Of a stretch of 34,426 nt of DNA, positions 1-6,087 are shown one piece after another. How positions within the stretch are numbered: position 1 is the stretch's first letter; each line of letters begins with the position of its first letter. The notes under the pieces were generated by a model. The model saw nothing but the letters and a program-made list of their open reading frames with translations. It was not told where the DNA came from and made no database searches. The translations under genes were made by a program, and so were the position numbers. The stretch lies in NCBI GenBank assembly GCA_041476545.1, contig JBGOTP010000007.1:1-34426 (forward strand), written 5' to 3'. This DNA is from JBGOTP01 sp041476545. GTDB lineage: Bacteria; Acidobacteriota; Vicinamibacteria; Vicinamibacterales; CAVVIG01.

Positions 1-931
1 AGTACAAGCAGCGTTCCCCGCGGCGGCAGGCCGCTTGCACGAAGTGCGCAGCCACGCTGGTCTTGCCGGTCCCGGCGGTGCCGGACAGCAGAATGCTGCT
101 TCCCTTATAAAAGCCCTTGCCGCTCATCATGCCGTCCAACCGGTCGATGCCAGTCGAGACGCGTTCGGCGGGCGCCGCATGGTCCAGGCCCAGTGAGGAG
201 ATCGGCAGGACGGAAATGCCGTGTTCATCGATGAGGAACGGATACTCGTTCGTGCCGTGGGTCGATCCCCGGTACTTGACGACGCGCAGACGTCGGGTCG
301 AGATCTCCTCCCGGATACGATGGTCCAGCACGATCACGCAGTCCGAGACGAACTCCTCGATGCCGTGCCTGGTGAGCTTGTCGGGCCGGTCCCGCTCGGC
401 GGTAATGACCGTGGTCAACCCTTCTTCCTTGAGCCAGCTGAACAGGCGGCGGATTTCGGCGCGCAGGATCCCTGGGTTGGGCAGCTCGCCGAAGAGCGCT
501 TCGATGGTGTCGAGGACGATTCGCTTCGCGCCAACCCGCTGGACGGCGTCAGCAATTCGAATGAACAGACCGTCGAGGTCATATTCCCCTGTTTCGGCAA
601 TCTCGCTGCGCGAGATGTGCACGTGGTCCAGGAATAGCTTCTTGTCCACCACCAGCCGGTTCAGGTCGAAACCGAGCGACGCGGCGTTCTTCGCCAGGTC
701 CGGGATCGTTTCCTCGAACGACATGAACACGCCGGGTTCGCCGTATTGGGTAGCGCCCCGAACCAGGAACTCCAGTCCGAACAGTGTCTTTCCGGAACCG
801 GCGCCTCCACTGACAAGCGTGGGACGCCCGCTTGGCAACCCGCCCCCGGTGATTTCGTCCAAACCCTGGATTCCCGTAAGTGCTTTTGGCAGCATTTGCG
901 ATGGCGGCCTTGCTTTCGTCTTCTTTATCAT
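1..931 (-). CDS. kaiC: KaiC-family RecA-like ATPase, C-terminus cut by window edge
   Basis: 310 codons are visible on the minus strand and the rest lies outside the window. The first RecA/KaiC domain has Walker A GGAGSGKT (residues 42-49), the catalytic acidic pair in MSFEET, and a Walker B-like stretch IVLDTIEALF. A second domain starts with GIDRLDGMMSGKG and has Walker A GTAGTGKT (284-291). Two tandem ATPase domains are the hallmark of KaiC; cyanobacterial KaiC is an autokinase/ATPase clock protein of about 519 aa, and relatives outside cyanobacteria are linked to stress signalling. The ATG at 931 overlaps the stop of the upstream small ORF as ATGA, so translation is probably coupled. No kaiB is visible. 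The family call is secure; a clock function is not implied. Confidence 0.93.
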   Translation of the reverse strand, partial: MIKKTKARPPSQMLPKALTGIQGLDEITGGGLPSGRPTLVSGGAGSGKTLFGLEFLVRGATQYGEPGVFMSFEETIPDLAKNAASLGFDLNRLVVDKKLFLDHVHISRSEIAETGEYDLDGLFIRIADAVQRVGAKRIVLDTIEALFGELPNPGILRAEIRRLFSWLKEEGLTTVITAERDRPDKLTRHGIEEFVSDCVIVLDHRIREEISTRRLRVVKYRGSTHGTNEYPFLIDEHGISVLPISSLGLDHAAPAERVSTGIDRLDGMMSGKGFYKGSSILLSGTAGTGKTSVAAHFVQAACRRGERCLY

Positions 932-1110
932 TCGGTTCGTCCTGGCTTGGGCGATCGGCGCGCTATACGAGCTTTGAGGCTTCGCAATTCGAGCCGGCGA
1001 TCGGCGACCGTTAGGTCGGCGGCTGTCAAGAGCACTCTGAACTGCACTTGAGCCACCAGATCACGCTCGAGTTGCAGCCTCAGCCGCATGAGCGCGGCCC
1101 CATCCGTCAT
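928..1110 (-). CDS. 60-aa charged protein coupled to kaiC
   Basis: A small ORF rich in Arg, Leu and Ala. It looks like one long amphipathic helix (residues 6-50 carry repeated Leu/Val spaced by charged residues) with no signal peptide. Its TGA overlaps the kaiC ATG by 4 bp, and a promoter of the window's shared type lies just upstream with its predicted transcription start only about 3 nt before the ATG at 1110. It is much shorter than KaiB (about 100 aa) and shows no thioredoxin-like pattern. I do not recognise a family. An internal ATG at 1089 is an alternative start. Overlap and promoter position support a real gene; function is unknown. Confidence 0.5.
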   Translation of the reverse strand: MTDGAALMRLRLQLERDLVAQVQFRVLLTAADLTVADRRLELRSLKARIARRSPKPGRTE

Positions 1111-1119
1111 TGCGGACCA

Positions 1120-1163
1120 AAGTTACCCGTGACCAGCTGCTGTGCGCTGTTCAAAATTGCACA
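1120..1163 (-). promoter_or_regulatory. Class II-type activator promoter for the kaiC operon
   Basis: The palindrome at 1148-1163 reads on the minus strand TGTGC-AATTTT-GAACA. After 22 bp comes a -10 box TAACTT (1125-1120). It is one of nine promoters here with the same layout. The predicted start at about 1113 would give a nearly leaderless message for the 60-aa ORF at 1110. The site abuts the plus-strand site at 1165, with centres 17 bp apart. Confidence 0.6.
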
Positions 1164-1164
1164 C

Positions 1165-1207
1165 TGTTCAATTGGGCACACGCCGTTTGGCCCGCGAGGC
1201 CTACGAT
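1165..1207 (+). promoter_or_regulatory. Class II-type activator promoter for the YXWGXW gene
   Basis: Palindrome TGTTC-AATTGG-GCACA at 1165-1180, a 21-bp gap, then -10 box TACGAT at 1202-1207. The palindrome centre falls at about -41.5 from the predicted start near 1214. This gives a leader of about 50 nt to the ATG at 1265, with a Shine-Dalgarno-like GAGGTGGGA at 1252-1260. Confidence 0.7.
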
Positions 1208-1264
1208 GCCCTCGCCGTGCCCGCTCGCTGACACGCGAACGGGCTCTATTTGAGGTGGGAGCTA

Positions 1265-1642
1265 ATGCAGAACTTCGCAAAGACGACAGCACTCGTCGCC
1301 GTGATACTTCTTGGCGTGGCATCGGGCGCCGCCGCGCAAGTCTCGGTGGGCATCACCATTGGCAGGCCACCGGCGCCCCGCGTTGTGCGCGTGCAGCCCG
1401 CCAATCCTGGCCCAGGCTATGTGTGGATGGAAGGTTACTGGTACCCGGTCGGCAAACATTATACATGGCACAAGGGCTACTGGACGCGCCCGCCGTACGA
1501 GACGGCACGCTGGGTGGGGCCGCATCACGACGGCAAACACTATTTTGCCGGGTACTGGGAAGGCGATCGCGGCCGGGTCGAACACGATCACCATTCAGAC
1601 CGCCGCAAGGACCGTGATTCCCGACACGACGACCACCGCTAA
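1265..1642 (+). CDS. Secreted YXWGXW-repeat protein
   Basis: 125 aa. The N-terminus (residues 1-24, basic then hydrophobic, ending SGAAAQ) is a signal peptide. The mature part has repeated aromatic motifs of the type W-x-x-G-Y-W (MEGYWYPVG, HKGYWTRPP, FAGYWEGDR), typical of YXWGXW-repeat proteins, which are small exported proteins of unknown function in many diderms. The tail is rich in His, Asp and Arg. I prefer the ATG at 1265 over an upstream TTG at 1250 because a strong ribosome site (GAGGTGGGA) sits directly before it and the signal peptide begins there. The GGDEF gene follows after 18 nt and is probably cotranscribed. Confidence 0.85.
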   Translation: MQNFAKTTALVAVILLGVASGAAAQVSVGITIGRPPAPRVVRVQPANPGPGYVWMEGYWYPVGKHYTWHKGYWTRPPYETARWVGPHHDGKHYFAGYWEGDRGRVEHDHHSDRRKDRDSRHDDHR

Positions 1643-1660
1643 CGGGATTGGTGTAGCCAC

Positions 1661-3040
1661 ATGGACAAGCCCGGCGACGGGATACTGCTAGTCGAAAGCG
1701 ACATCGCGGATGCCACCACGGTGCTGATGGCGCTCGCGTCGGACGACCAGCCGCGCGTTGAATGGGTGAAGCGGCTTGCCGATGGCCTGCAACGACTGGA
1801 ACAGCCCGGCATCATCGGCATCGTGCTCAATCTCTTCCTGCCCGACAGCAGAGGCATCGAGACGTTCGACAGGATCCGGCAGGCCGCCGGACACCTTCCG
1901 ATTCTGGTTCTCTGCCGGGCGGACGATGAACCGATCGGCAGGCTGGCTGTCGAGCGAGGCGCCGACGATTTTCTGCTGCCCACGCATCTCGACACCTACT
2001 CGCTGACGCGTGCTGTCAGCCGGATGCTGGAACGCCACACACACGACGAAGCGCTGTTTGTGGAGAAGGAACGGGCCGAGGTCACACTGAACTCGATTGG
2101 CGACGCCGTTCTGAGCACGGACATCTCGGGGAACGTCACCTACCTGAACACGGTCGCGGAATGCATGACCGGATGGCCGCGAGCGGAGGCCGTCGGCCGG
2201 CCGCTGGTGGAAGTCTTCAACATCATTGACGGAGAGACCCGCAGACGTTCGGACAACCCGCTGGCGCTTGCCATTCGAGAAAACAAGACCGTGAACCTGA
2301 CGGCCGATTGCATCCTGATTCGGCGCGATGGATACGAGTCTCCCATCGAGGATTCCACGGCTCCCATTCACGACCGTGCCGGGCGGACAACGGGGGCGGT
2401 CATCGTTTTCCACGACGTGAGCGCGGCACGGCAGATGGCCATCCAACTGTCGCATCAGGCGCAGCACGACTTTCTGACCGACTTGCCAAACCGGATGCTG
2501 CTAAACGACCGGCTCCAGCAGGCCATCTTGCTGGCGAGCCGCCACGAACAACGCATCGCCGTCCTGTTCCTGGATCTGGACCGCTTCAAACACATCAACG
2601 ACTCCCTCGGGCACATCATTGGCGATCAGCTACTGCAGGCAGTGGCGACGCGGCTGACACGCAGCGTCCGCCGATCGGATACCGTCAGCCGCCGAGGCGG
2701 CGACGAATTCGTCGTGGTGCTCGCCGAGTCGGACAAAGCGAGGAACACCGAAATCAAGGTCGCACGACTGCTTGCGGCGCTCGCGATGCCCTATCGCATC
2801 AGCCCTCACGAGGTGCACGTGCCCGTGAGCATCGGCGTCAGTATCTACCCCGATGACGCCGAGGATGCAGACACGCTGATCAATAACGCCGACACGGCGA
2901 TGTATCACGCCAAGGAGAACGGCCGGAACAATTACCAGTTCTTCACGCAGGACATGATCGTCGACGCGGTGGAACGGCAATTCATCGAAAACAGTCCGCG
3001 CGTGGCCCTGGCGCGTCGTGAGTTCTCGTTGCACTATTAG
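1661..3040 (+). CDS. REC-PAS-GGDEF diguanylate cyclase with EAL domain lost
   Basis: 459 aa, cytoplasmic. Residues 1-125 form a response-regulator receiver fold, but the phosphoacceptor position reads LNLFLPD, so Asp is replaced by Asn57 and normal phosphorylation is unlikely. A PAS domain follows (about 135-262), then GGDEF (about 268-435) with the intact signature RGGDEF (345-350) and an inhibitory I-site RRSD five residues before GGDEF. It should therefore make c-di-GMP with product inhibition. The protein ends at LHY, exactly where an EAL phosphodiesterase domain normally begins HYQPK: the Gln codon is an amber TAG. EAL sequence continues in frame after the stop. The ancestor was presumably a bifunctional GGDEF-EAL protein. 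Confidence 0.9.
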   Translation: MDKPGDGILLVESDIADATTVLMALASDDQPRVEWVKRLADGLQRLEQPGIIGIVLNLFLPDSRGIETFDRIRQAAGHLPILVLCRADDEPIGRLAVERGADDFLLPTHLDTYSLTRAVSRMLERHTHDEALFVEKERAEVTLNSIGDAVLSTDISGNVTYLNTVAECMTGWPRAEAVGRPLVEVFNIIDGETRRRSDNPLALAIRENKTVNLTADCILIRRDGYESPIEDSTAPIHDRAGRTTGAVIVFHDVSAARQMAIQLSHQAQHDFLTDLPNRMLLNDRLQQAILLASRHEQRIAVLFLDLDRFKHINDSLGHIIGDQLLQAVATRLTRSVRRSDTVSRRGGDEFVVVLAESDKARNTEIKVARLLAALAMPYRISPHEVHVPVSIGVSIYPDDAEDADTLINNADTAMYHAKENGRNNYQFFTQDMIVDAVERQFIENSPRVALARREFSLHY

Positions 3041-3211
3041 CCGAAGGTGGACCTCGGCACGGGGGCGATCGTCGGGGTCGAAGCGCTCCTGCGCTGGCGG
3101 CACCCGGAACGGGGATTCATTCCGCCCGCACAGTTCGTACCGATCGCGGAGGACACAGGTCTGATTCTTCCGATCGGGCAGTGGGTTCTGCGAGAAGCCT
3201 GCGCACAATAA
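3041..3211 (+). pseudogene. EAL phosphodiesterase domain remnant
   Basis: Directly after the amber stop at 3038-3040, 56 codons continue in the same frame with clear EAL-domain sequence: PKVDLGTG, the EAL signature in GVEALLRWRHPE, then PPAQFVPIAEDTG and IGQWVLREACAQ, before TAA at 3209-3211. A full EAL domain is about 240 aa, so three quarters are missing, including most metal and catalytic residues. Even readthrough of the amber codon could not give an active phosphodiesterase. The next gene's promoter begins about 20 bp later, so the deletion may have joined a new promoter to this point. Confidence 0.9.
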
Positions 3212-3231
3212 ACGGAGGAAGTCCGGGCGGC

Positions 3232-3275
3232 TGTGCCATTGTGCACACGCGAGGCTCCCTCCGCGCGCGTATCGT
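3232..3275 (+). promoter_or_regulatory. Class II-type activator promoter for the YtxH-DUF3309-SYLF genes
   Basis: A perfect palindrome in both half-sites, TGTGC-CATTGT-GCACA (3232-3247), a 22-bp gap, then -10 box TATCGT (3270-3275). Predicted start is near 3282, giving a short leader with AGGAG at 3283-3287 before the ATG at 3297. Confidence 0.7.
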
Positions 3276-3296
3276 TACCCGCAGGAGAACCAGCAT

Positions 3297-3635
3297 ATGA
3301 ATATGAACATCCCCACGCCGGAACCTCGAGGGCACGGCTTCGCGATCGGGCTCGTGACAGGCACTGTCGTTGGTGCCGGCTTGGCCCTGTGGCTCGCCCC
3401 ACAATCGGCGAGAGAGATTCGCCGACGGCTGACCGACTCTACGCGGAGTCTTGGCGAGCGTGCGTCTGAACGGTGCGAGCAGGCCAGCGCGCGCGTTGGC
3501 GAGGTGCTGAGCGAACTCACCTCGACCGGCAACGGCGTCCGCAACGACGTCGTCGGGGCCGTGGCCCGAGGCGCCCATGAAGTGGAGCGCCTGGCAATCG
3601 CCGCGAAGAGCGGCCGGCGACGGCCATGCGCCTGA
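3297..3635 (+). CDS. YtxH-like small membrane protein
   Basis: 112 aa. A Gly-rich transmembrane segment (residues 14-36, GFAIGLVTGTVVGAGLAL) is followed by LAPQSAREIRRRL, the LAP-x-S-G/A-x-E-x-R pattern of YtxH family proteins, then a charged, helical tail that looks coiled-coil. YtxH proteins are small stress-associated membrane proteins of unknown biochemical role. The ribosome site AGGAG and the upstream operator-promoter support the ATG at 3297. It heads a set of three small stress-type genes (DUF3309 and SYLF follow after 65 and 43 nt). Confidence 0.8.
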   Translation: MNMNIPTPEPRGHGFAIGLVTGTVVGAGLALWLAPQSAREIRRRLTDSTRSLGERASERCEQASARVGEVLSELTSTGNGVRNDVVGAVARGAHEVERLAIAAKSGRRRPCA

Positions 3636-3700
3636 CCGATGAGTCTCTCGTCAGACCTGAGCCACGACTTACTGACCCGGAACAGAAGTAGAGGAGACAC

Positions 3701-3853
3701 ATGATCACAATTCTGATTGTTCTCGCGGTGCTGACGCTGATCGGAGCCATCCCGGCGTGGCCGCACAGTCGCAACTGGGGTTATGGGCCGAGCGGCGGGT
3801 TGGGCCTGGTCTTGATGGTGGTGCTGATCCTGTTGCTCATGGGCCGAATCTAG
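3701..3853 (+). CDS. DUF3309 family small hydrophobic protein
   Basis: 50 aa encoded from an ATG preceded by GAGGAGAC. Two hydrophobic stretches (residues 2-17 and 33-48) flank the motif PAWPHSRNWGYGPSGG, which is diagnostic of DUF3309 proteins, tiny membrane proteins that usually end LLLMGR as here. No function is established for the family. No promoter of its own is evident in the 65 nt after the YtxH gene, so it is most likely cotranscribed. Confidence 0.9.
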   Translation: MITILIVLAVLTLIGAIPAWPHSRNWGYGPSGGLGLVLMVVLILLLMGRI

Positions 3854-3896
3854 GTCGAGTGAAGATCGAGAGGGACACAAATTGAGGAAGGACCAC

Positions 3897-4610
3897 ATGA
3901 CACGTAGATCAGTTGTTGGAACGGTCGCGGTGTTCTGCATGGCGCTGGCGGTCAGCGGGCATGCGCAATCGCAGGCACGGGCGAATGTCAAGGACGAGGT
4001 CGGCCAGTCAGAGAAGGCCGCGCGAGTCTTCGGGGAAATCATGGACACGCCCGACAAGGGGATTCCAAAGAGTCTGCTGGACAACGCCGAATGCGTGGCG
4101 GTGTTCCCATCGGTACTCAAAGTCGGCTTCATCGTGGGCGGGCGCGGTGGACGCGGCGTGGCCAGTTGCCGCACGACGAACGGCTGGAGCGCTCCCGCCT
4201 TCTTCAACCTGGGCGGCGGCAGCTTCGGTCTGCAGATCGGCGCCCAGTCAACGGACTTCGTGCTGGTGTTCATGAACAAGGGGGGGATGAACAGCCTGCT
4301 GTCGAACGAGTTCACGCTTGGCGGCGACGCGTCGGTGGCGGCCGGGCCAGTCGGCCGGCAGGCCGGAGCGTCGACCGATCTGAAGCTCACCGCACAGATC
4401 CTCTCCTACTCGCGCAGCAAGGGGCTGTTTGCCGGAATCGAGCTCCAAGGCGTGGTCATCAAGCCCGACAAGGACGACATGCGCGACGTGTACGGCGAAG
4501 GCATCACGGCCAAGGACGTCTTGAAAGACAACAAGGTCACCGCGCCCGCCGGGGTTCGGGCCTTCCCGGCTGCGCTCGGACGCTATTCGTCCCGCAACGC
4601 CACGGAATAA
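3897..4610 (+). CDS. Secreted SYLF-domain (Ysc84-like) lipid-binding protein
   Basis: 237 aa. Residues 1-24 are a signal peptide ending SGHAQS. The rest matches the SYLF/Ysc84 domain: KAARVFGEIM, IPKSLLDNAECVAVFPSV, VGFIVGGRGGRGVASCR, GWSAPAFFNLGGGSFGLQIG, DFVLVFMN and the C-terminal SRSKGLFAGIELQG, where SKGLFAG-x-x-L is typical. SYLF domains bind phosphoinositides in eukaryotes; bacterial secreted forms are poorly understood envelope or stress proteins. I chose ATG 3897 rather than an upstream TTG (3882) because GAGGAAGGA sits just before it and the signal peptide starts there. It converges with the Crp/Fnr gene 42 bp downstream. Confidence 0.9.
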   Translation: MTRRSVVGTVAVFCMALAVSGHAQSQARANVKDEVGQSEKAARVFGEIMDTPDKGIPKSLLDNAECVAVFPSVLKVGFIVGGRGGRGVASCRTTNGWSAPAFFNLGGGSFGLQIGAQSTDFVLVFMNKGGMNSLLSNEFTLGGDASVAAGPVGRQAGASTDLKLTAQILSYSRSKGLFAGIELQGVVIKPDKDDMRDVYGEGITAKDVLKDNKVTAPAGVRAFPAALGRYSSRNATE

Positions 4611-4627
4611 GGACCGCCCTGCCGTCC

Positions 4628-4648
4628 GCTTCATCTCGAGCGTGAAGC
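4628..4648. terminator. Possible weak hairpin between convergent genes
   Basis: GCTTCA (4628-4633) and TGAAGC (4643-4648) can pair around a 9-nt loop in the 42-bp gap between the SYLF gene and the Crp/Fnr gene. The stem is only 6 bp and there is no U-run, so this is tentative. Confidence 0.25.
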
Positions 4649-4652
4649 TGAT

Positions 4653-5306
4653 TTAGTCGTGCAGGACGACGGTGAGCAGCGAGTTGTTGACCTTGAGCCC
4701 GTCCGTGTAATCGATGAATCCCAGTCGCTGGAATTTCTTCATGAAGAAATTCACACGCGATCGCGTCGTGCCGACGATTTCCGCCAGCGTCTCTTGCGAG
4801 ACGGGCGGGACGGCTCTCACCGGTGTGTCGTGCTTGCCGTACCGCGCCAGCAGCAGGAGCGTTCGGGCCAGCCGTTTCTCGCTGGAGTTGAAGAGCTGAT
4901 CGACCAGGTCCTCCTCGACCCGCATGTTTCGGGCAAGCATGTGCGCGATGAAACGATCCGACATCGCGTGCTGCTTGTGCAGGAGGCGCACCATCTGATC
5001 CTTGTCGACGAGAAGAACAGTGCTCTCGGTCGTGGCGGTCGCAGTACCCATGCGGACGGGTTGCCCGGCCAGGCACCCTTCGCCAAAGAACTCGCCGAGG
5101 CCCAGCATCGCCACGACGGCCTCCCGTCCGGTCTTCGAGCGCACCGAGAGTTTCACGCTACCCTTCTGGATGTAGAGCACGTGTTCACACGGATCGCCCT
5201 GGGCGAAGATGACGTCGCCCCGCCGATACGCCACGACCTTTCGCGCAACCCCGGCCGAGTCGAGAAAGGCCTGGGCATTGAACGTCCCGGTGTGCTTCGC
5301 TCTCAT
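4653..5306 (-). CDS. Crp/Fnr-family transcriptional regulator
   Basis: 217 aa. Cyclic-nucleotide-binding fold at about 10-125 (RRGDVIFAQGDP, LYIQKGSVKLSV, LGEFFGEGCLAG), dimer helix about 126-150 and a winged helix-turn-helix at 169-192 (VSQETLAEIVGTTRSRVNF). The phosphate-binding cassette has Arg85 but Met86 where CRP has Ser83, so cAMP may not be the ligand. There is no N-terminal Cys cluster as in Fnr. Aligned to E. coli CRP, the recognition helix keeps Arg180 (Arg182 here) but has Ser183 and Phe187 in place of Glu181 and Arg185. It lies among nine promoters with TGTNC-N6-GNACA sites placed like class II CRP sites and is the natural candidate to bind them; that link is inference. Confidence 0.92.
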   Translation of the reverse strand: MRAKHTGTFNAQAFLDSAGVARKVVAYRRGDVIFAQGDPCEHVLYIQKGSVKLSVRSKTGREAVVAMLGLGEFFGEGCLAGQPVRMGTATATTESTVLLVDKDQMVRLLHKQHAMSDRFIAHMLARNMRVEEDLVDQLFNSSEKRLARTLLLLARYGKHDTPVRAVPPVSQETLAEIVGTTRSRVNFFMKKFQRLGFIDYTDGLKVNNSLLTVVLHD

Positions 5307-5350
5307 CCCTCCACTCCATCGCCGAGCGGGCGCTCGTAACCGTCGTAGAA

Positions 5351-5379
5351 ATTATCACATATCGGACACGACCAATCCA
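5351..5379 (-). promoter_or_regulatory. Probable sigma70-type promoter of the Crp/Fnr gene
   Basis: An AT-rich patch in a GC-rich gap gives, on the minus strand, an extended -10 TGTGATAAT (hexamer GATAAT at 5356-5351) with TGGATT (5379-5374) 17 bp upstream as a weak -35. The leader would be about 38 nt. A single TGTCC half-site (5368-5364) lies between the two boxes and might allow autoregulation. Confidence 0.45.
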
Positions 5380-5412
5380 CCTCAAGCGGCGCGTGGTGCG
5401 CATGGATGTCAG

Positions 5413-5455
5413 TGTCCCTTTCAGAACAGCTTCGTCCCGCACGGTCTTGTAGGCT
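5413..5455 (+). promoter_or_regulatory. Class II-type activator promoter for the coiled-coil gene
   Basis: A degenerate palindrome TGTCC-CTTTCA-GAACA (5413-5428), a 21-bp gap, then -10 box TAGGCT (5450-5455). The half-sites deviate from TGTGC/GCACA, but the spacing is identical to that of the stronger sites and the same TGTCC/GAACA pair recurs upstream of the OmpA gene. The leader to the ATG at 5517 is about 55 nt. Confidence 0.6.
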
Positions 5456-5516
5456 GAATCAGGACAGAGCGGGCCGTTGATTCGCCCGCCTTCGCGCGAT
5501 CGGCAAGGGAACCTAG

Positions 5517-6041
5517 ATGTCGAACCAATCAAGTCCGGCGCAGCGAACCCAACAGCAGGCGGAGGGCGTACGCGAGCAGGCCGAGGACAGCCGGCAGGTC
5601 GCCGAGCAGGAGCGCCGTCAAGCAGAGGGCGTGCGCGAGAGGGCCGAGGACCACCGTCAGGACGCCGAAGAGGGCCGCGGGTTCGTCGAGGGACACCGCA
5701 TCACCGAGGAGTCCGCCAGATATACGGCGGAAAACTTCCGGCAACTGGCGGAGGAAGCACGTGAACTCCGAGACCAGCACCGTGAAGCGCTCGAGACGGT
5801 CCGGCAGGAGCGGGAGCACCTGCGGGAAGCCGGAGAAAAGGCGCGCGTCGCCGGTGAAGAGGCGCGCGTCGCCGGTGAAGAGGCTCGAGTCGCCGCCGAG
5901 GCGGCCCGTCACGCGACGATGGACGCCGTGCACGCAACTGCCGAAGCGATGCAAACGACACTCGACAGCATGCAGGTCGTCGAGGAGATGCGGCGCACGC
6001 TCCGTGAGATCTGCGGCGTGAACAAGCTCGAGGCGCACTAG
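5517..6041 (+). CDS. Cytoplasmic coiled-coil protein with internal repeats
   Basis: 174 aa, almost entirely Glu, Arg, Ala and Gln, with no signal peptide or membrane segment. The pattern RxxAExxRxxAE with recurring units such as QAEGVREQAED, RQAEGVRERAED, KARVAGE and EARVAGE suggests one long alpha-helical coiled coil (about residues 8-135). The C-terminal part (about 136-174, MDAVHATAEAMQTTLDSM onward) is less repetitive and may be a capping helix pair. The start follows AAGGGA at a sensible distance. I do not recognise a family. The peptidase gene begins 46 nt downstream with no promoter of its own that I can see, so they are probably cotranscribed. Confidence 0.75.
   Translation: MSNQSSPAQRTQQQAEGVREQAEDSRQVAEQERRQAEGVRERAEDHRQDAEEGRGFVEGHRITEESARYTAENFRQLAEEARELRDQHREALETVRQEREHLREAGEKARVAGEEARVAGEEARVAAEAARHATMDAVHATAEAMQTTLDSMQVVEEMRRTLREICGVNKLEAH
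5841..5903 (+). repeat. 21-bp tandem repeat inside the coiled-coil gene
   Basis: Two perfect 21-bp copies (5841-5861, 5862-5882) followed by a diverged third. They encode the 7-aa unit ARVAGEE, one heptad, so copy-number change would lengthen the coiled coil in frame. Confidence 0.85.
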
Positions 6042-6087
6042 CGTCGTTCGATCGTCTGCACATCACAATGAAGCACACACGAAAGAA

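Noticed and set aside
1107..1322. 71-codon minus-strand frame ending in an ATGA overlap with the 60-aa gene
   Set aside because: It runs through the two operators and into the signal peptide of the YXWGXW gene, and has no protein-like features.
5413..5428. The same palindrome as a divergent operator for the Crp/Fnr gene
   Set aside because: Reading in the minus direction there is no TANNNT box at 21-22 bp; a better promoter lies at 5351-5379.
6055..6077. TGCACATCACAATGAAGCACA as a tenth operator before the peptidase gene
   Set aside because: The left half does not fit TGTNC at the N6 spacing and there is no -10 box at 21-22 bp; cotranscription from the 5413 promoter is simpler.
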